DNA of 64,000 nucleotides, from NCBI GenBank assembly GCA_027493625.1, contig JAOSKM010000001.1, forward strand, positions 773,489-837,488, read 5' to 3'. Positions 8,676 through 18,230 of the stretch are shown piece after piece. Position 1 is the stretch's first letter. Each line of letters opens with the position of its first letter. A program made the translations under genes and the position numbers. The notes beneath the pieces are model-generated. The model was not told the origin of the DNA. It worked only from the letters and a program-made list of their open reading frames with translations, and did not search any database. This stretch comes from Planctomycetota bacterium (lineage in GTDB: Bacteria > Planctomycetota > UBA8742 > UBA2392).

Positions 8676-10774
8676 GCCGTCCCGCCAGTACCGCCAAGCC
8701 TCGAGGCCAGGATTTCCTGCGCCGCCCGGCGACCCTCGTCCCCGGGATTACGGCGCACCCATGTGCCGTCGCTCTGCAGCAACCACGCCTGTACGTTGTC
8801 GGAGAGCGGTATGTCAAGGCACTCTTCAATCACCCGAGCCTTCAGCGCCGGATCCAGGATCGGGAAGCACACCTCCACGCGCCGGTGCAGGTTGCGCTGC
8901 ATCCAGTCCGCGCTTGAGGCGTAGGTGTGCTCGCCGTTGGGGCCGAAGCTGAACACCCGGCTGTGCTCCAGGAAGCGCCCGACGATCGAGCGCACCCGGA
9001 TCGTTTCGGAAACGGCCGGGATGCCCGGGCGCAGGCAGCAGACACCGCGCACCAGCAGGTCGATCGGCACGCCCGCGATCGAAGCCAGATACAGCGCCTT
9101 GATCACACCAGGGTCCGACAGCGAGTTCATTTTGGCGCGGATCAGCGAAGCCCTTCCCTGGCGCGCGAGCTCCGCCTGCTCGTTGATGCGCTCGATGATC
9201 ATCGCGTTGAGCGTGAACGGCGAATGATAGATCTGCTTCATGCCCGGGGTTTCACCCGGGCTGGTCAGCTCGCGGAACAGCTTGTGAACGTCGGCGCAGA
9301 TCTCCTCGTTGGAGGTCAGCAGGCTGAGGTCCGTGTACGCTCGCGCCGTGCCGGTGTGGTAGTTGCCCGTGCCCAGGTGCACGTAGCGGCGCAGGCGCCC
9401 TTCCTCACGGCGCAGCAGCAGCATCATCTTGCTGTGCGTCTTGTAGCCCACCACGCCGTACACCACCTGCGCGCCCGCGTTCTGCAGCCGGGTGGCCAGG
9501 TCGATGTTCGCGGCCTCGTCGAAGCGCGCGCGCAGCTCGACGCAGGCCGTGACTTCCTTGCCGGCGCGTGCCGCCTCAAACAGCGCGTCCGTGACCTCCG
9601 AGACCGCGCCGGTGCGGTACAGCGTGCCCATGATCGCGACCACGTTGGGGTCGGTGGTCGCCTTGCGGATGAAGTCCAGCACCGGCCCGAACGACTGGTA
9701 TGGGTGGTGCAGCAGCACATCGCGCGAGCGCAGTACCTCGAACAGGTCCGCGCCCGTCGCCAGCTCTTTGGGCACGCCCGGCGAGTGCGGCGGGTACTTG
9801 AGGTCAGGGCGATCCACCAGCTCGTGCAGCTTCATCAGGCGGTTCAGGTTGACGGGACCGTTGACCTGGTACAGGTCATCGGGACCAAGCTGGAAGTGAT
9901 CCAGCAGCATGTTGGCGATTTCAGGCGGGCAGTTTTCCGCCACCTCCAGGCGCACCGCGGCGCCGAAGTTTCTTCGCGGCAACTCAAAACGCAGGGCCTC
10001 TGCGAGGTCTTCGACTTCTTCCTCGTCGACGAACAGGTCGCTGTTGCGGGTGACCCGGAACTGGTAGGCGCCCTTCACGTCCATGCGCGGGAACAGTTCG
10101 CCGATGTTGTGGTGGATCACGGCGGACAGCAGCACGAAATCGTAGGGACCGGCGGACACCTCGCGCGGCATGCGTATCACGCGCGGCAGCAGCCGCGGCG
10201 CCTGCACGATGCTGATGCCGCTGGCGCGCGCGAAGGCGTCCGGCCCTTCCATCAGCACGACAAAATTCAGGATCTTGTTCAGCACGTTGGGGAACGGGTG
10301 GGCCGGGTCCAGCCCGATCGGCGTCAACAGCGGCTGCACTTCGCGCCGGAAGTAGTCGGCCGCCCAGGCGGCCTGGGCCTCGTTCCATTCCGTGCGGCGC
10401 AGGATGCGGATGCCGCTTTCCGCCAGGCGCGGCAGCAGCACGTCGTTGAACACGCGGTACTGCTCGGCCACGATGCCGCGCGTGGTTTCGTGGATGCGGG
10501 CCAGCATGTCCTGCGGGCGGACTTCGTCGGGGCCGGTCACGCCGACGCCGGCCGCGGTCTGCTGCTTGACGCCGCTCACGCGGATCTCAAAGAACTCGTC
10601 CATGTTGCTGCACGAGATCGTGAGGAAACGCAGGCGTTCGAGCAGCGGCACGCTTTCGTCCGCGGCCATGGCCAGCACGCGACGATTGAACTCCATCAAC
10701 GAAAACTCGCGGTTGATGTAAAGGTTCGCGTCGCCCGGCTCAACGGCGGGCTTTCTGTCGCTGGCTGCATTCAT
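8672..10774 (-). CDS. ppk1: polyphosphate kinase 1
   Basis: NLYINREFSLMEFNRRVLAMA...LLERLRFLTISCSNMDEFFEIRV...DVLLHHPYQSFGPVLDF...VHLGTGNYHTGTARAYTDL. Confidence 0.95.
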   Translation of the reverse strand: MNAASDRKPAVEPGDANLYINREFSLMEFNRRVLAMAADESVPLLERLRFLTISCSNMDEFFEIRVSGVKQQTAAGVGVTGPDEVRPQDMLARIHETTRGIVAEQYRVFNDVLLPRLAESGIRILRRTEWNEAQAAWAADYFRREVQPLLTPIGLDPAHPFPNVLNKILNFVVLMEGPDAFARASGISIVQAPRLLPRVIRMPREVSAGPYDFVLLSAVIHHNIGELFPRMDVKGAYQFRVTRNSDLFVDEEEVEDLAEALRFELPRRNFGAAVRLEVAENCPPEIANMLLDHFQLGPDDLYQVNGPVNLNRLMKLHELVDRPDLKYPPHSPGVPKELATGADLFEVLRSRDVLLHHPYQSFGPVLDFIRKATTDPNVVAIMGTLYRTGAVSEVTDALFEAARAGKEVTACVELRARFDEAANIDLATRLQNAGAQVVYGVVGYKTHSKMMLLLRREEGRLRRYVHLGTGNYHTGTARAYTDLSLLTSNEEICADVHKLFRELTSPGETPGMKQIYHSPFTLNAMIIERINEQAELARQGRASLIRAKMNSLSDPGVIKALYLASIAGVPIDLLVRGVCCLRPGIPAVSETIRVRSIVGRFLEHSRVFSFGPNGEHTYASSADWMQRNLHRRVEVCFPILDPALKARVIEECLDIPLSDNVQAWLLQSDGTWVRRNPGDEGRRAAQEILASRLGGTGGTA

Positions 10775-10817
10775 TGTGCACCGACGGGCATGCTACCTAT
10801 TGTATGTAAAGAACGTG

Positions 10818-12368
10818 TCAAGTGCGGGGTTGCGTCCAGCCACCTCCGCCCGGGGTGCGGATTTCGATGGCTTCGCCGGCTCGCAGCTCTCCGCTGCACT
10901 TGGCTTCCAGCGGCTCCGTTTCGCCTTCAACGTTGACGACCTGGTTGATGCCCTGCCGCCCGGGCTTGCCGCTGCCTGTGCCCCGGGGCGCGTGAACGCG
11001 GCGCTCAGTCAGCAGCCCGAACTGCGCATCCACAAGCGTGCGCACGCGGCGCACCACACCGTCGCCGCCCCTGTGCGCGCCATCGCCGCCGGAATGCTCG
11101 CGCAACGCGTACTCCTCGACGCGTAAAGGGAAGGCGTGCTCGAGCGCCTCCACCGGGGTGTTGAGCGTGTTGGTCATGTGTGAGTGCGTCGCGTCGGCGC
11201 CTGCCTTGCGCGACCCCGCGCCGCAGCCGCCGGCGATCGTCTCGTAGTAACTGAAGTGGCCGCCGTCGGGACCTGCTCCGCCGATGGTCAGGTTGTTCAT
11301 GGTGCCCTGCGACTGCGCCGGCACGCGCCCGGGCGCTGCCTGCGCAAGCGCCGCCAGGCAGACGTCCACGATGCGCTGGCTGGTCTCCACGTTGCCGCCG
11401 GCCACTGGCGCGGGACGTTTCGCGTCTACAACCGTGCCCGGCTTCGTGATGACCTCGATGCACTCGAAGCACCCCTGGTTGATCGGCGGGCGCGGGTCGC
11501 ACAGGCACAGCACGCTGTAGAAAGCGGCGCTCTCGGTCACCGCTCGCACGGCATTCACGCCGCCGCGCACCTGCGGGTCGCTGGCGCTGAAGTCGAAGCT
11601 CAGCCTGTCGCGTGTGACGGTAAGCTTCAGGCGAATCGCCACGTCCGTGTTTCCCGCCCCGTCATCATCGAGCAGATCTTCGGACCTGAAGACGCCCTGC
11701 ATCAGGCCGTTCAGCGTCTGGCGCGTGATCGCATGGCTGTGCCTGAACAGGCTGCTGCACAGTCGGTTGAATGCCGCCGCGCCCTGGCGCGCCACTACCT
11801 CTGCCAGCCGCTGCCGCCCGCGGTCACAGGCAGCCCGCTGTGCGCTGAGGTCGCCCCGGCGCTCATCGGGCGTGCGGGTGTTGGCCATTACCAGCTCAAG
11901 AAGGCTTTCATCCAGCCGGCTGGGAGGAATCACCAGCCCCTCCGCGACCAGATCCGTCTGCGGCGACATGCTGCCGGGCGCCGCGCCGCCGACGTCGGCG
12001 TGGTGGGCGCGGTTGGCCGCGTAGCCCAGCAGGCGGCCGTTGCCGTGGATCGGAGCGACCATGGTGATATCAGGCAGGTGTGTCCCGCCGCTGTACGGAT
12101 CATTGACCAGCGCGTACTCGCCAGGCCGCAGCTTCAGCTTCGCCAGCACACCTTGCACGCTGGCGGGCATGGAGCCCAGGTGCACCGGCAAGTGCGCCGC
12201 CTGGGCCAGCAGGCGGCCTTTGGCGTCGAACAGCGCGCAGGAGTAGTCGCGACGCTCCTTGATGTTCGGGCTGTAGGCCGAGCGCTTCAGCACCTCGCCC
12301 ATTTCCTCGGTGATGCCCACCAGCGCGTGGTGCAGCACGGCGATTACGGTTGCGGTGTTGATGTTCAT
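10818..12368 (-). CDS. hyuB: hydantoinase B / oxoprolinase family (HyuB)
   Basis: MNINTATVIAVLHHALVGITEEMGEVLKRSAYSPNIKERRDYSCALFDAKGRLLAQAAHLPVHLGSM...NDPYSGGTHLPDITMVAPI. Confidence 0.9.
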   Translation of the reverse strand: MNINTATVIAVLHHALVGITEEMGEVLKRSAYSPNIKERRDYSCALFDAKGRLLAQAAHLPVHLGSMPASVQGVLAKLKLRPGEYALVNDPYSGGTHLPDITMVAPIHGNGRLLGYAANRAHHADVGGAAPGSMSPQTDLVAEGLVIPPSRLDESLLELVMANTRTPDERRGDLSAQRAACDRGRQRLAEVVARQGAAAFNRLCSSLFRHSHAITRQTLNGLMQGVFRSEDLLDDDGAGNTDVAIRLKLTVTRDRLSFDFSASDPQVRGGVNAVRAVTESAAFYSVLCLCDPRPPINQGCFECIEVITKPGTVVDAKRPAPVAGGNVETSQRIVDVCLAALAQAAPGRVPAQSQGTMNNLTIGGAGPDGGHFSYYETIAGGCGAGSRKAGADATHSHMTNTLNTPVEALEHAFPLRVEEYALREHSGGDGAHRGGDGVVRRVRTLVDAQFGLLTERRVHAPRGTGSGKPGRQGINQVVNVEGETEPLEAKCSGELRAGEAIEIRTPGGGGWTQPRT

Positions 12369-14374
12369 CGCCGCGTGCTCCGCTTGCTGTCCGGTGTCAG
12401 CAGCAGCTGCCCGGACTTCGTGACCGTCAGCTTCCAGCCCTGCTTCAGGTACAGGCACGAACTCAACTCGGTGACAATCGCCGGGCCCATCAGCACCGTG
12501 CCGACGGCCAAGGCATCACGCTCATACACGGCCGCGTTCCCCTGCGCGCCGGCGGGGCGCGGCACGCCCCTGGCGGCAACCGGCGGCAGTTTGGGCGCGT
12601 GCGCCGGTGCTTCGATCCGCACCCGCACGTTTACGATTTCGACCGGCGCGCCGCGGCGCTCGAACTGGTACTGGCGCAGGTGCTCACGTTCGAAATCGCG
12701 CCTCCACTGTGGTGTGAGGGACACATTCAACTCGAAGCTCTGGCCGCGGTATCGCACGTCGACGCTGGAGTTGGTTTTGAACGGCCCATTCAGGCCGCAA
12801 TCCAGCAGGTCGGCCTTTCCGCGCTTGAGCAGCAGCTTCGCCGCATGCTGGGCCCGGGAGAAGGCGTCCGCACCACCGCCCAGCAGCACGGTCTGGGACA
12901 GATCGCGCGAAGCAGGCGTGTGCAGCATGCCAAGCGCGCACAGCAGGCCGGGCGCACGCGGCACCAGCACGCGGCCGAGACCCATCAGCTCAGCCAGGTC
13001 GCACGCGAGCAGGCCGCCCGCGCCGCCGAACGGCACCAGAGCCATGCCATCCAGGCTGTGGCCCCGTTCAACGGTTACGCGGCGCAACGCGCGCTCGATG
13101 CCGGCCAAAGCCACTCGCAGGATCGCATCGGCCAGTTTGCGGGCCTGGGCGGCCGGGTCCAGGCGCTTGAGGGCATGCATTGCCGCCTGCGGGTGCAAGG
13201 GAAGTTCGCCGCCCAGCTGCAGGTCGTGCGGCATGCGCCCCAGTACCAGCAGCGCGTCCGACAGCGTGGCGCGCTCACCGCCGCGGCCGTAACAGGCCGG
13301 GCCGGGATCGGCGCCCGCGCTTTGTGGGCCGACATGCAGGGCGCCACCGGCATCGAGCCAGGCGATGCTTCCCCCACCGGCGCCGATGGTGTGGATGTCG
13401 AGACTGGGCGTGCGCAGGGGCAGACCGGCAATCGGTGTTTCCGACCTGAGCAGGGCATGCTCCCCCACCAGCGAGACGTCGGTGCTGGTGCCGCCGACAT
13501 CGAAGGCTACCCCGGTCGCGATCCCCTCAGCGTCCAGCGCTTCCCGCACGCCGGCGATGCCGCCCGCGGGGCCCGAAAGCGCCAGTTTCACGGGCTCGTC
13601 GGCCGCAAGCTGGGCCGGCAGCCAGCCGCCGGCCGAGTGCATCAGCACCACGCGGGTCGGGCTCACGCGCCTCTGCAGGCCGCCGATGTAGTCACGCAGC
13701 TTCGGCACCAGGCCGGCGTTGGCGGCCGTCACCAGGCTGCGCTCGTACTCGCGGAACTCGGGCGCCAGGTCGCTGGAAAGCGTGACAGGCACGCCCAGCT
13801 TCGCGAGGGCGCGTCCAAGCTGCTGCTCGTGGGCCGGGTTGGCGTAGCTGTGCAGCAGGCAGACTGCAATGGTCTCGGGCTTCAACGCCTGCACGTGCTG
13901 CACGACACGCCGGATCTCGTCCCGTGTCAGCTTGCGCGATACGCTGCCGTCCGGCTCGAGGCGCTCCCGGCACTCGACGCGCAGCTCGCGCGGGACAAGC
14001 GCTTCGCGCTGCGCCGGCTCAAGCGAGTACAGGTCCGCGGGGTCGCGGTTCTGGCGCCCGATCGCCAGCACATCGCGGAAGCCCTGGGTGGTCACGAACA
14101 CCACGCGTCCCAGCCGGCCCTCCAGCAGCGCGTTGGTGGCGACGGTGGTGCCGTGAACCAGCAAATCCGCGTCACCCAGACGCTTCAGGGCATGTGCCAC
14201 GGCCTGGCCGGGATCAGCCGGCGTGCTCGGAACTTTACACGTCAAGAGCAGTCCGTCCCGCAGCAGGCAGGCGTCGGTGAAGGTGCCGCCCACGTCGATG
14301 GCGGCTACAGCCGGCACTTTACGAGGCACGGACGCCCTCCACCCGCTTGAGCCAGGCCTGGATGCGCAACGCAA
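12365..14374 (-). CDS. hyuA: hydantoinase A / oxoprolinase family (HyuA); start uncertain (about 14329)
   Basis: VAAIDVGGTFTDACLL...LLVHGTTVATNALLEGRLGRVVFVTTQGFRDVLAIGRQNRDPADLY. 4-bp overlap with hyuB. Confidence 0.9.
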   Translation of the reverse strand: MRCASRPGSSGWRASVPRKVPAVAAIDVGGTFTDACLLRDGLLLTCKVPSTPADPGQAVAHALKRLGDADLLVHGTTVATNALLEGRLGRVVFVTTQGFRDVLAIGRQNRDPADLYSLEPAQREALVPRELRVECRERLEPDGSVSRKLTRDEIRRVVQHVQALKPETIAVCLLHSYANPAHEQQLGRALAKLGVPVTLSSDLAPEFREYERSLVTAANAGLVPKLRDYIGGLQRRVSPTRVVLMHSAGGWLPAQLAADEPVKLALSGPAGGIAGVREALDAEGIATGVAFDVGGTSTDVSLVGEHALLRSETPIAGLPLRTPSLDIHTIGAGGGSIAWLDAGGALHVGPQSAGADPGPACYGRGGERATLSDALLVLGRMPHDLQLGGELPLHPQAAMHALKRLDPAAQARKLADAILRVALAGIERALRRVTVERGHSLDGMALVPFGGAGGLLACDLAELMGLGRVLVPRAPGLLCALGMLHTPASRDLSQTVLLGGGADAFSRAQHAAKLLLKRGKADLLDCGLNGPFKTNSSVDVRYRGQSFELNVSLTPQWRRDFEREHLRQYQFERRGAPVEIVNVRVRIEAPAHAPKLPPVAARGVPRPAGAQGNAAVYERDALAVGTVLMGPAIVTELSSCLYLKQGWKLTVTKSGQLLLTPDSKRSTRR

Positions 14375-15035
14375 CCCCGATCGGCACTTCCTGGGTGATC
14401 ATGTGGCCGTAGCCATCGAGTTGTTGCAGGCGCGCGTCAGGCAAGCGCTGCCACATGCGGAGCTGGGCGGGTGAGGCGGAAATGCTGTCGCGGCTGCCGT
14501 AGATGACCTCGACGGGGCAGCGGATCCCCACCAGCCGGTCCGAGACATCGAATCCGGCCAGCAGGCCCAGGCGGCGGGCAAGCTCGGCATGGTCGAGCTT
14601 CTCGAAGTAGGCCAGGAACTTTGCGCGCTCTTCACCTTTCAGCGTGCCGGCCAGCTTCCAGCCCGCCAGCAGGCGCGCCACCGGGTTCAGCACCACCCTG
14701 GGCAGCAGGCGGCTGGCGCTGCGGCCGATGGCAGAGGCAAACGGCTCGGGCTCATGACTGAACGTCGAAATCAGGCACAGGCCGTGCACCGCCTCGGGGT
14801 GCAGGATTGCGGTTTTCTGCGCCACCGCACCTCCGAACGACTCGCCGATCAGCAGCCCGGTCTGCAATGACTGCATGCGCGCGACCACCACGTCAGTGAG
14901 CTCCTGCCATTTCAGGTCACGGCCGGTCGGGTAGCTGAACGGCACCAGTTCAACACCGGGCAGGTGCTGCTGCGTGCTGTCGACCCAGCGGGCTTCACCG
15001 TCCAGGCCGGGCAGATACAGGATGGGTGCTGGCAT
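14319..15035 (-). CDS. alpha/beta hydrolase
   Basis: PILYLPGLDGEARWV...GLLIGESFGGAVAQKTAI with GxSxG nucleophile elbow; RCPVEVIYGSRDSI; DGYGHMI. Confidence 0.8.
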   Translation of the reverse strand: MPAPILYLPGLDGEARWVDSTQQHLPGVELVPFSYPTGRDLKWQELTDVVVARMQSLQTGLLIGESFGGAVAQKTAILHPEAVHGLCLISTFSHEPEPFASAIGRSASRLLPRVVLNPVARLLAGWKLAGTLKGEERAKFLAYFEKLDHAELARRLGLLAGFDVSDRLVGIRCPVEVIYGSRDSISASPAQLRMWQRLPDARLQQLDGYGHMITQEVPIGVALRIQAWLKRVEGVRAS

Positions 15036-15059
15036 GTCCTCTCCGGTGTGCAGAGAGGT

Positions 15060-15644
15060 TTAGAGTGCGCGCAGCCACTTCTCAACCGTCCCGGCGATTT
15101 CAGCGTCGGAGAGGCCGGCAGCCTGCAGCGCGTCCCAGCAGCTGAAGTGCACGGCGTGGCCCAGCACGGCCAGCATCTCGGCGCGTACGGCCCGCGCCGG
15201 GCGCCAGGCCTTCAGCAGGTCGTCGCGCAGGGCATCCAGCCCCCGCTGCACATCGGCCAGCACGGCCTGGAGTGCCGGCATGTCGTGGGCGTCGCGGTAG
15301 GCATTGCGCCAGATTCCCTGCGTGCGCCGGTAGAACGCGTAAAGCGCTGTCAGCGCGGTGCGGGTGCGATCACCGGCTTCGCCCAGGTGCTGCCAGGCGC
15401 TCGGGTCGGGAAACGGGTTCTGCTCGAGGTAGCGGCTGGAACAGGCGTTGAACAACGCTGTTTCATCGGGCAGGTGGCGATAGACGGTGAGTCGCTGCAC
15501 GCCCGCGCGTTTCGCAATCGCCTGGATGGTGGTACGCGCCGGGCCGACCGTGGCGTGCAATTCAACGGTGGCGTCCACGATCCTGCGCCTGGTTTCCTCG
15601 GTGCTTTCCTTGCGGCGCTGTTGTCTGTATCGGCGCGTCTTCAT
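15060..15644 (-). CDS. TetR family transcriptional regulator
   Basis: ETRRRIVDATVELHATVGPARTTIQAIAKRAGVQRLTVYRHLPDETALF is a TetR HTH. Confidence 0.85.
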   Translation of the reverse strand: MKTRRYRQQRRKESTEETRRRIVDATVELHATVGPARTTIQAIAKRAGVQRLTVYRHLPDETALFNACSSRYLEQNPFPDPSAWQHLGEAGDRTRTALTALYAFYRRTQGIWRNAYRDAHDMPALQAVLADVQRGLDALRDDLLKAWRPARAVRAEMLAVLGHAVHFSCWDALQAAGLSDAEIAGTVEKWLRAL

Positions 15645-15649
15645 TTAGG

Positions 15650-15665
15650 TGAACATACATGTTCA
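15650..15665. promoter_or_regulatory. candidate TetR operator 1: perfect palindrome TGAACAT-AC-ATGTTCA
   Basis: Read directly; 6 bp upstream of the tetR start. Confidence 0.7.
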
Positions 15666-15673
15666 ATATTTCT

Positions 15674-15701
15674 TTGACAAGCTGCTGACGTCGGGTATGG
15701 T
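15674..15701 (+). promoter_or_regulatory. sigma70-like promoter TTGACA-16 bp-TATGGT for the MBL gene
   Basis: Consensus -35 and plausible -10 in the divergent intergenic region. Confidence 0.5.
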
Positions 15702-15712
15702 ACTGCTCATTG

Positions 15713-15730
15713 GTGAACACGGATGTTTAC
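15713..15730. promoter_or_regulatory. candidate TetR operator 2: GTGAACACGGATGTTTAC (imperfect copy of operator 1)
   Basis: Matches operator 1 context GTGAACATACATGTTCAA at 13 of 18 positions. Confidence 0.6.
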
Positions 15731-15751
15731 TGAAATAGCAAGGAGAACGAC

Positions 15752-16543
15752 ATGACCGAACGTTATGTAGCCGCACGCGTCACGGAAGACGTCCACCGCC
15801 TGACCGCTTACGCGCCCTTGCCGGGGCTCGGCCTGCTGCCCGTCAACGCGTTCCTGATTCACGCCGCGGAACCGGTGCTGGTGGATACAGGTCTCGCCGC
15901 ACAGCGCGAGAGTTTCCTGCAGGCGCTGGGCGGCGTGATCGACCCGGCCGATCTGCGCTGGATCTGGGTCACGCACATGGACGCCGACCACATCGGCAAC
16001 CTGCAGGCTGTGCTGGACGCGGCGCCTGAAGCCCGGCTGGTCACCACCTACCTGGGCATGGGCAAGGCCGGCCTGCTGGGCCTGCCCCTGGAGCGCTGCT
16101 ACCTGCTGAACCCGGGCCAGAGCCTGCAAGTCGGCGACCGCGAACTGCTGGCGGTGAAGCCACCGGTGTTTGACGCACCCGAAACCACCGGCCTGCTCGA
16201 CCGTCGCAGCGGCACGTTGTTCAGCTCAGACAGCTTCGGGGCGTTGCTGCAGGAAACTGCCGAAGACGCCGATCAAATCGCCGCGTCCGCTTTGCGCGAA
16301 GGCATGCAACTGTGGGCGAGCGTGGACGCGCCCTGGCTGCGGGTGATCGACGAAAACAAGTTCCGTGCGTCCGTGGACACGCTGGCAGACCTGAAACCGG
16401 CACGCCTGCTGAGCAGCCACCTGCCGCCGGCTTCCGGCCGAATGCTGGAAGCGCTGGTGTCCAACCTGAAGGACGCGCCGGCGCAGCCCGCATTCGTGGG
16501 GCCGGACCAGGCGCAACTGGAGCTGATGATGGCCGGCGCGTGA
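15752..16543 (+). CDS. MBL-fold metallo-hydrolase with variant HMDADH metal motif
   Basis: PVLVDTGLAAQRE...WIWVTHMDADHIGNLQAVL...GTLFSSDSFGALL...LLSSHLPP. Confidence 0.85.
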   Translation: MTERYVAARVTEDVHRLTAYAPLPGLGLLPVNAFLIHAAEPVLVDTGLAAQRESFLQALGGVIDPADLRWIWVTHMDADHIGNLQAVLDAAPEARLVTTYLGMGKAGLLGLPLERCYLLNPGQSLQVGDRELLAVKPPVFDAPETTGLLDRRSGTLFSSDSFGALLQETAEDADQIAASALREGMQLWASVDAPWLRVIDENKFRASVDTLADLKPARLLSSHLPPASGRMLEALVSNLKDAPAQPAFVGPDQAQLELMMAGA

Positions 16544-16560
16544 CCGGCTTGAAAAAAGCA

Positions 16561-16589
16561 AAACGGGGACGGCATCGCCGTCCCCGTTT
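16561..16589. terminator. intrinsic terminator (likely bidirectional)
   Basis: AAACGGGGACGGC-ATC-GCCGTCCCCGTTT perfect hairpin with flanking A/T runs between convergent genes. Confidence 0.85.
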
Positions 16590-16602
16590 GTTTGTGTTTC
16601 GG

Positions 16603-16992
16603 TTAGCTGACAGTGACCGGCAGGCCGGCCTTCTGCCATGCGTCGAAGCCGCCGACGATGTTGGAAACGTTGGTGTAGCCGAGCTTGCGCAGGGCACCCT
16701 GCGCCATGCCGCCGCGCATGCCGCTCTTGCAGTACACCACGACGGGCGCCTGCGGGTCAGGGATCGACTTGGGCACTGTGTCGAGGATGTTGTCGAGCGG
16801 GATGTGCTCGCTGCCGGGGATGGTACCGCCGCCCAGTTCCTGGGGCATGCGGACGTCAATCAGGGTCAGGGCCCGAACGGCGCTCTTGGGCGGTTCCGCC
16901 TTCTTGGTGCGCTTGCGCTTCTGCGCCGCCTTGGTGGTCGGTTCAAGAATGGTAGCTGCGTCGGTGGGTCGAAGTCGGGGTGGAAGCTGCAT
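16603..16992 (-). CDS. rhodanese-domain protein
   Basis: LTLIDVRMPQELGGGTIPGSEHIPLDNI...APVVVYCKSGMRGGMAQGALRKLGYTNVSNIVGGFDAWQKAGLPV. Confidence 0.85.
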   Translation of the reverse strand: MQLPPRLRPTDAATILEPTTKAAQKRKRTKKAEPPKSAVRALTLIDVRMPQELGGGTIPGSEHIPLDNILDTVPKSIPDPQAPVVVYCKSGMRGGMAQGALRKLGYTNVSNIVGGFDAWQKAGLPVTVS

Positions 16993-17237
16993 CGCGGATC
17001 CCTTCGTCATTGGCCGGAAAACGGAAGCGACAGAGTGGCATCGGGGCATAATTATACGGAGTCTTTGGCCCATTTGAAGTGTAAAGGTCTTGACGTTAGG
17101 CACTCTCAACCTATGTTCCGCGCCCCGGTGTGTCAGAAACCACTGCCATTGACCCCCACCGCGCCGCCAGTATAGAACCCCTGACACCGCGCGCGGAGCC
17201 TTCCGCCGCTCTTTCGGCTAGCTTGCGAGGACTATCC

Positions 17238-18185
17238 ATGGCCTTCCACCGACCCAAGATCTCCGTATTCGGCGCCGGCTTCGTCGGCGCCACTGTTGCG
17301 CAGCGCTGCGCTGACCGTGAACTCGGCGATGTGCTGCTGATCGACATCGTTGAGGACATGCCCCAGGGCAAAGGCCTCGACATGTTTGAAAGCAGCCCCG
17401 TGGAGCGGTTCGACGCCCGCGTCAACGGCAGCAACAAGCCCGCCGACGTGGCCGGCAGCGACGTGGTGGTGGTGACATCCGGCATCGCTCGTAAACCGGG
17501 CATGAGCCGCGACGACCTGCTCACCACGAATGCCAAAATCGTCCAGTCCGTCGCTGACAGCATCCGCGAGCACGCCCCGAACGCAATCGTCATCATGGTC
17601 ACAAACCCTTTGGACGTAATGAGTTGGGTTGCGCACAAGCGCCTGGGCTTCCCCAAGAACCGCGTGATGGGCATGGCAGGCGTGCTGGACAGCGCCCGCA
17701 TGGCCAGCTTCGTCGCCATGGAGCTCAACTGCAGCGTCAAGGACATCAGCCCCATGGTGCTTGGCGGCCACGGCGACACCATGGTGCCCCTGCCGCGCTA
17801 CACCACGGTCAGCGGCATCCCGATCACCGACCTGCTTCCGGCCGACCGCATCGAGGCGATCAACGACCGCACCCGCAAGGGCGGCGCGGAAATCGTCGCG
17901 CTGCTGAAAACCGGCAGTGCCTACTACGCGCCGGGCAGCAGCGTGGTGGCGATGGTCGAGAGCATCGTGAAGGACCAGCGCCGCATCCTGCCCACCTGTG
18001 CGCTGCTTGAGGGCGAGTACGGCCTGAAGGACACCTGGCAGGGCGTGCCCTGCATGCTGGGCAAGAACGGCATCGAGAAGATCTACGAACTGAAGCTCAA
18101 CGACGCCGAGCAGAAGCTGCTCGCCACCAGCAACGAGCATGTGGCCGGCGCGATCAGGCAGGCTGCGCAACTCCTGGGGATGTAA
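17238..18185 (+). CDS. mdh: malate dehydrogenase
   Basis: KISVFGAGFVGATVAQRCADRELGDVLLIDI...GIARKPGMSRDDLL...MVTNPLDVMSWV...VLGGHGDTMVPLPRYTTVSGIPI. Confidence 0.95.
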   Translation: MAFHRPKISVFGAGFVGATVAQRCADRELGDVLLIDIVEDMPQGKGLDMFESSPVERFDARVNGSNKPADVAGSDVVVVTSGIARKPGMSRDDLLTTNAKIVQSVADSIREHAPNAIVIMVTNPLDVMSWVAHKRLGFPKNRVMGMAGVLDSARMASFVAMELNCSVKDISPMVLGGHGDTMVPLPRYTTVSGIPITDLLPADRIEAINDRTRKGGAEIVALLKTGSAYYAPGSSVVAMVESIVKDQRRILPTCALLEGEYGLKDTWQGVPCMLGKNGIEKIYELKLNDAEQKLLATSNEHVAGAIRQAAQLLGM

Positions 18186-18206
18186 GCCTGATCTTCAATC
18201 AAAAGC

Positions 18207-18230
18207 AGGGACACGCGGCGGCGTGTCCCT
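18207..18230. terminator. intrinsic terminator between convergent mdh and GGDEF gene
   Basis: AGGGACACGC...GCGTGTCCCT hairpin followed by ACTTTTCTTTT. Confidence 0.8.

Noticed and set aside
8927-10936. 669-aa plus-strand ORF
   Set aside because: Antisense to ppk1; Val/His/Ala-rich low-complexity translation, no RBS or domain.
11184-13292. 702-aa plus-strand ORF
   Set aside because: Antisense to hyuA/hyuB with no recognisable domain.
12599-14350. 583-aa plus-strand ORF
   Set aside because: Antisense to hyuA; spurious GC-bias ORF.
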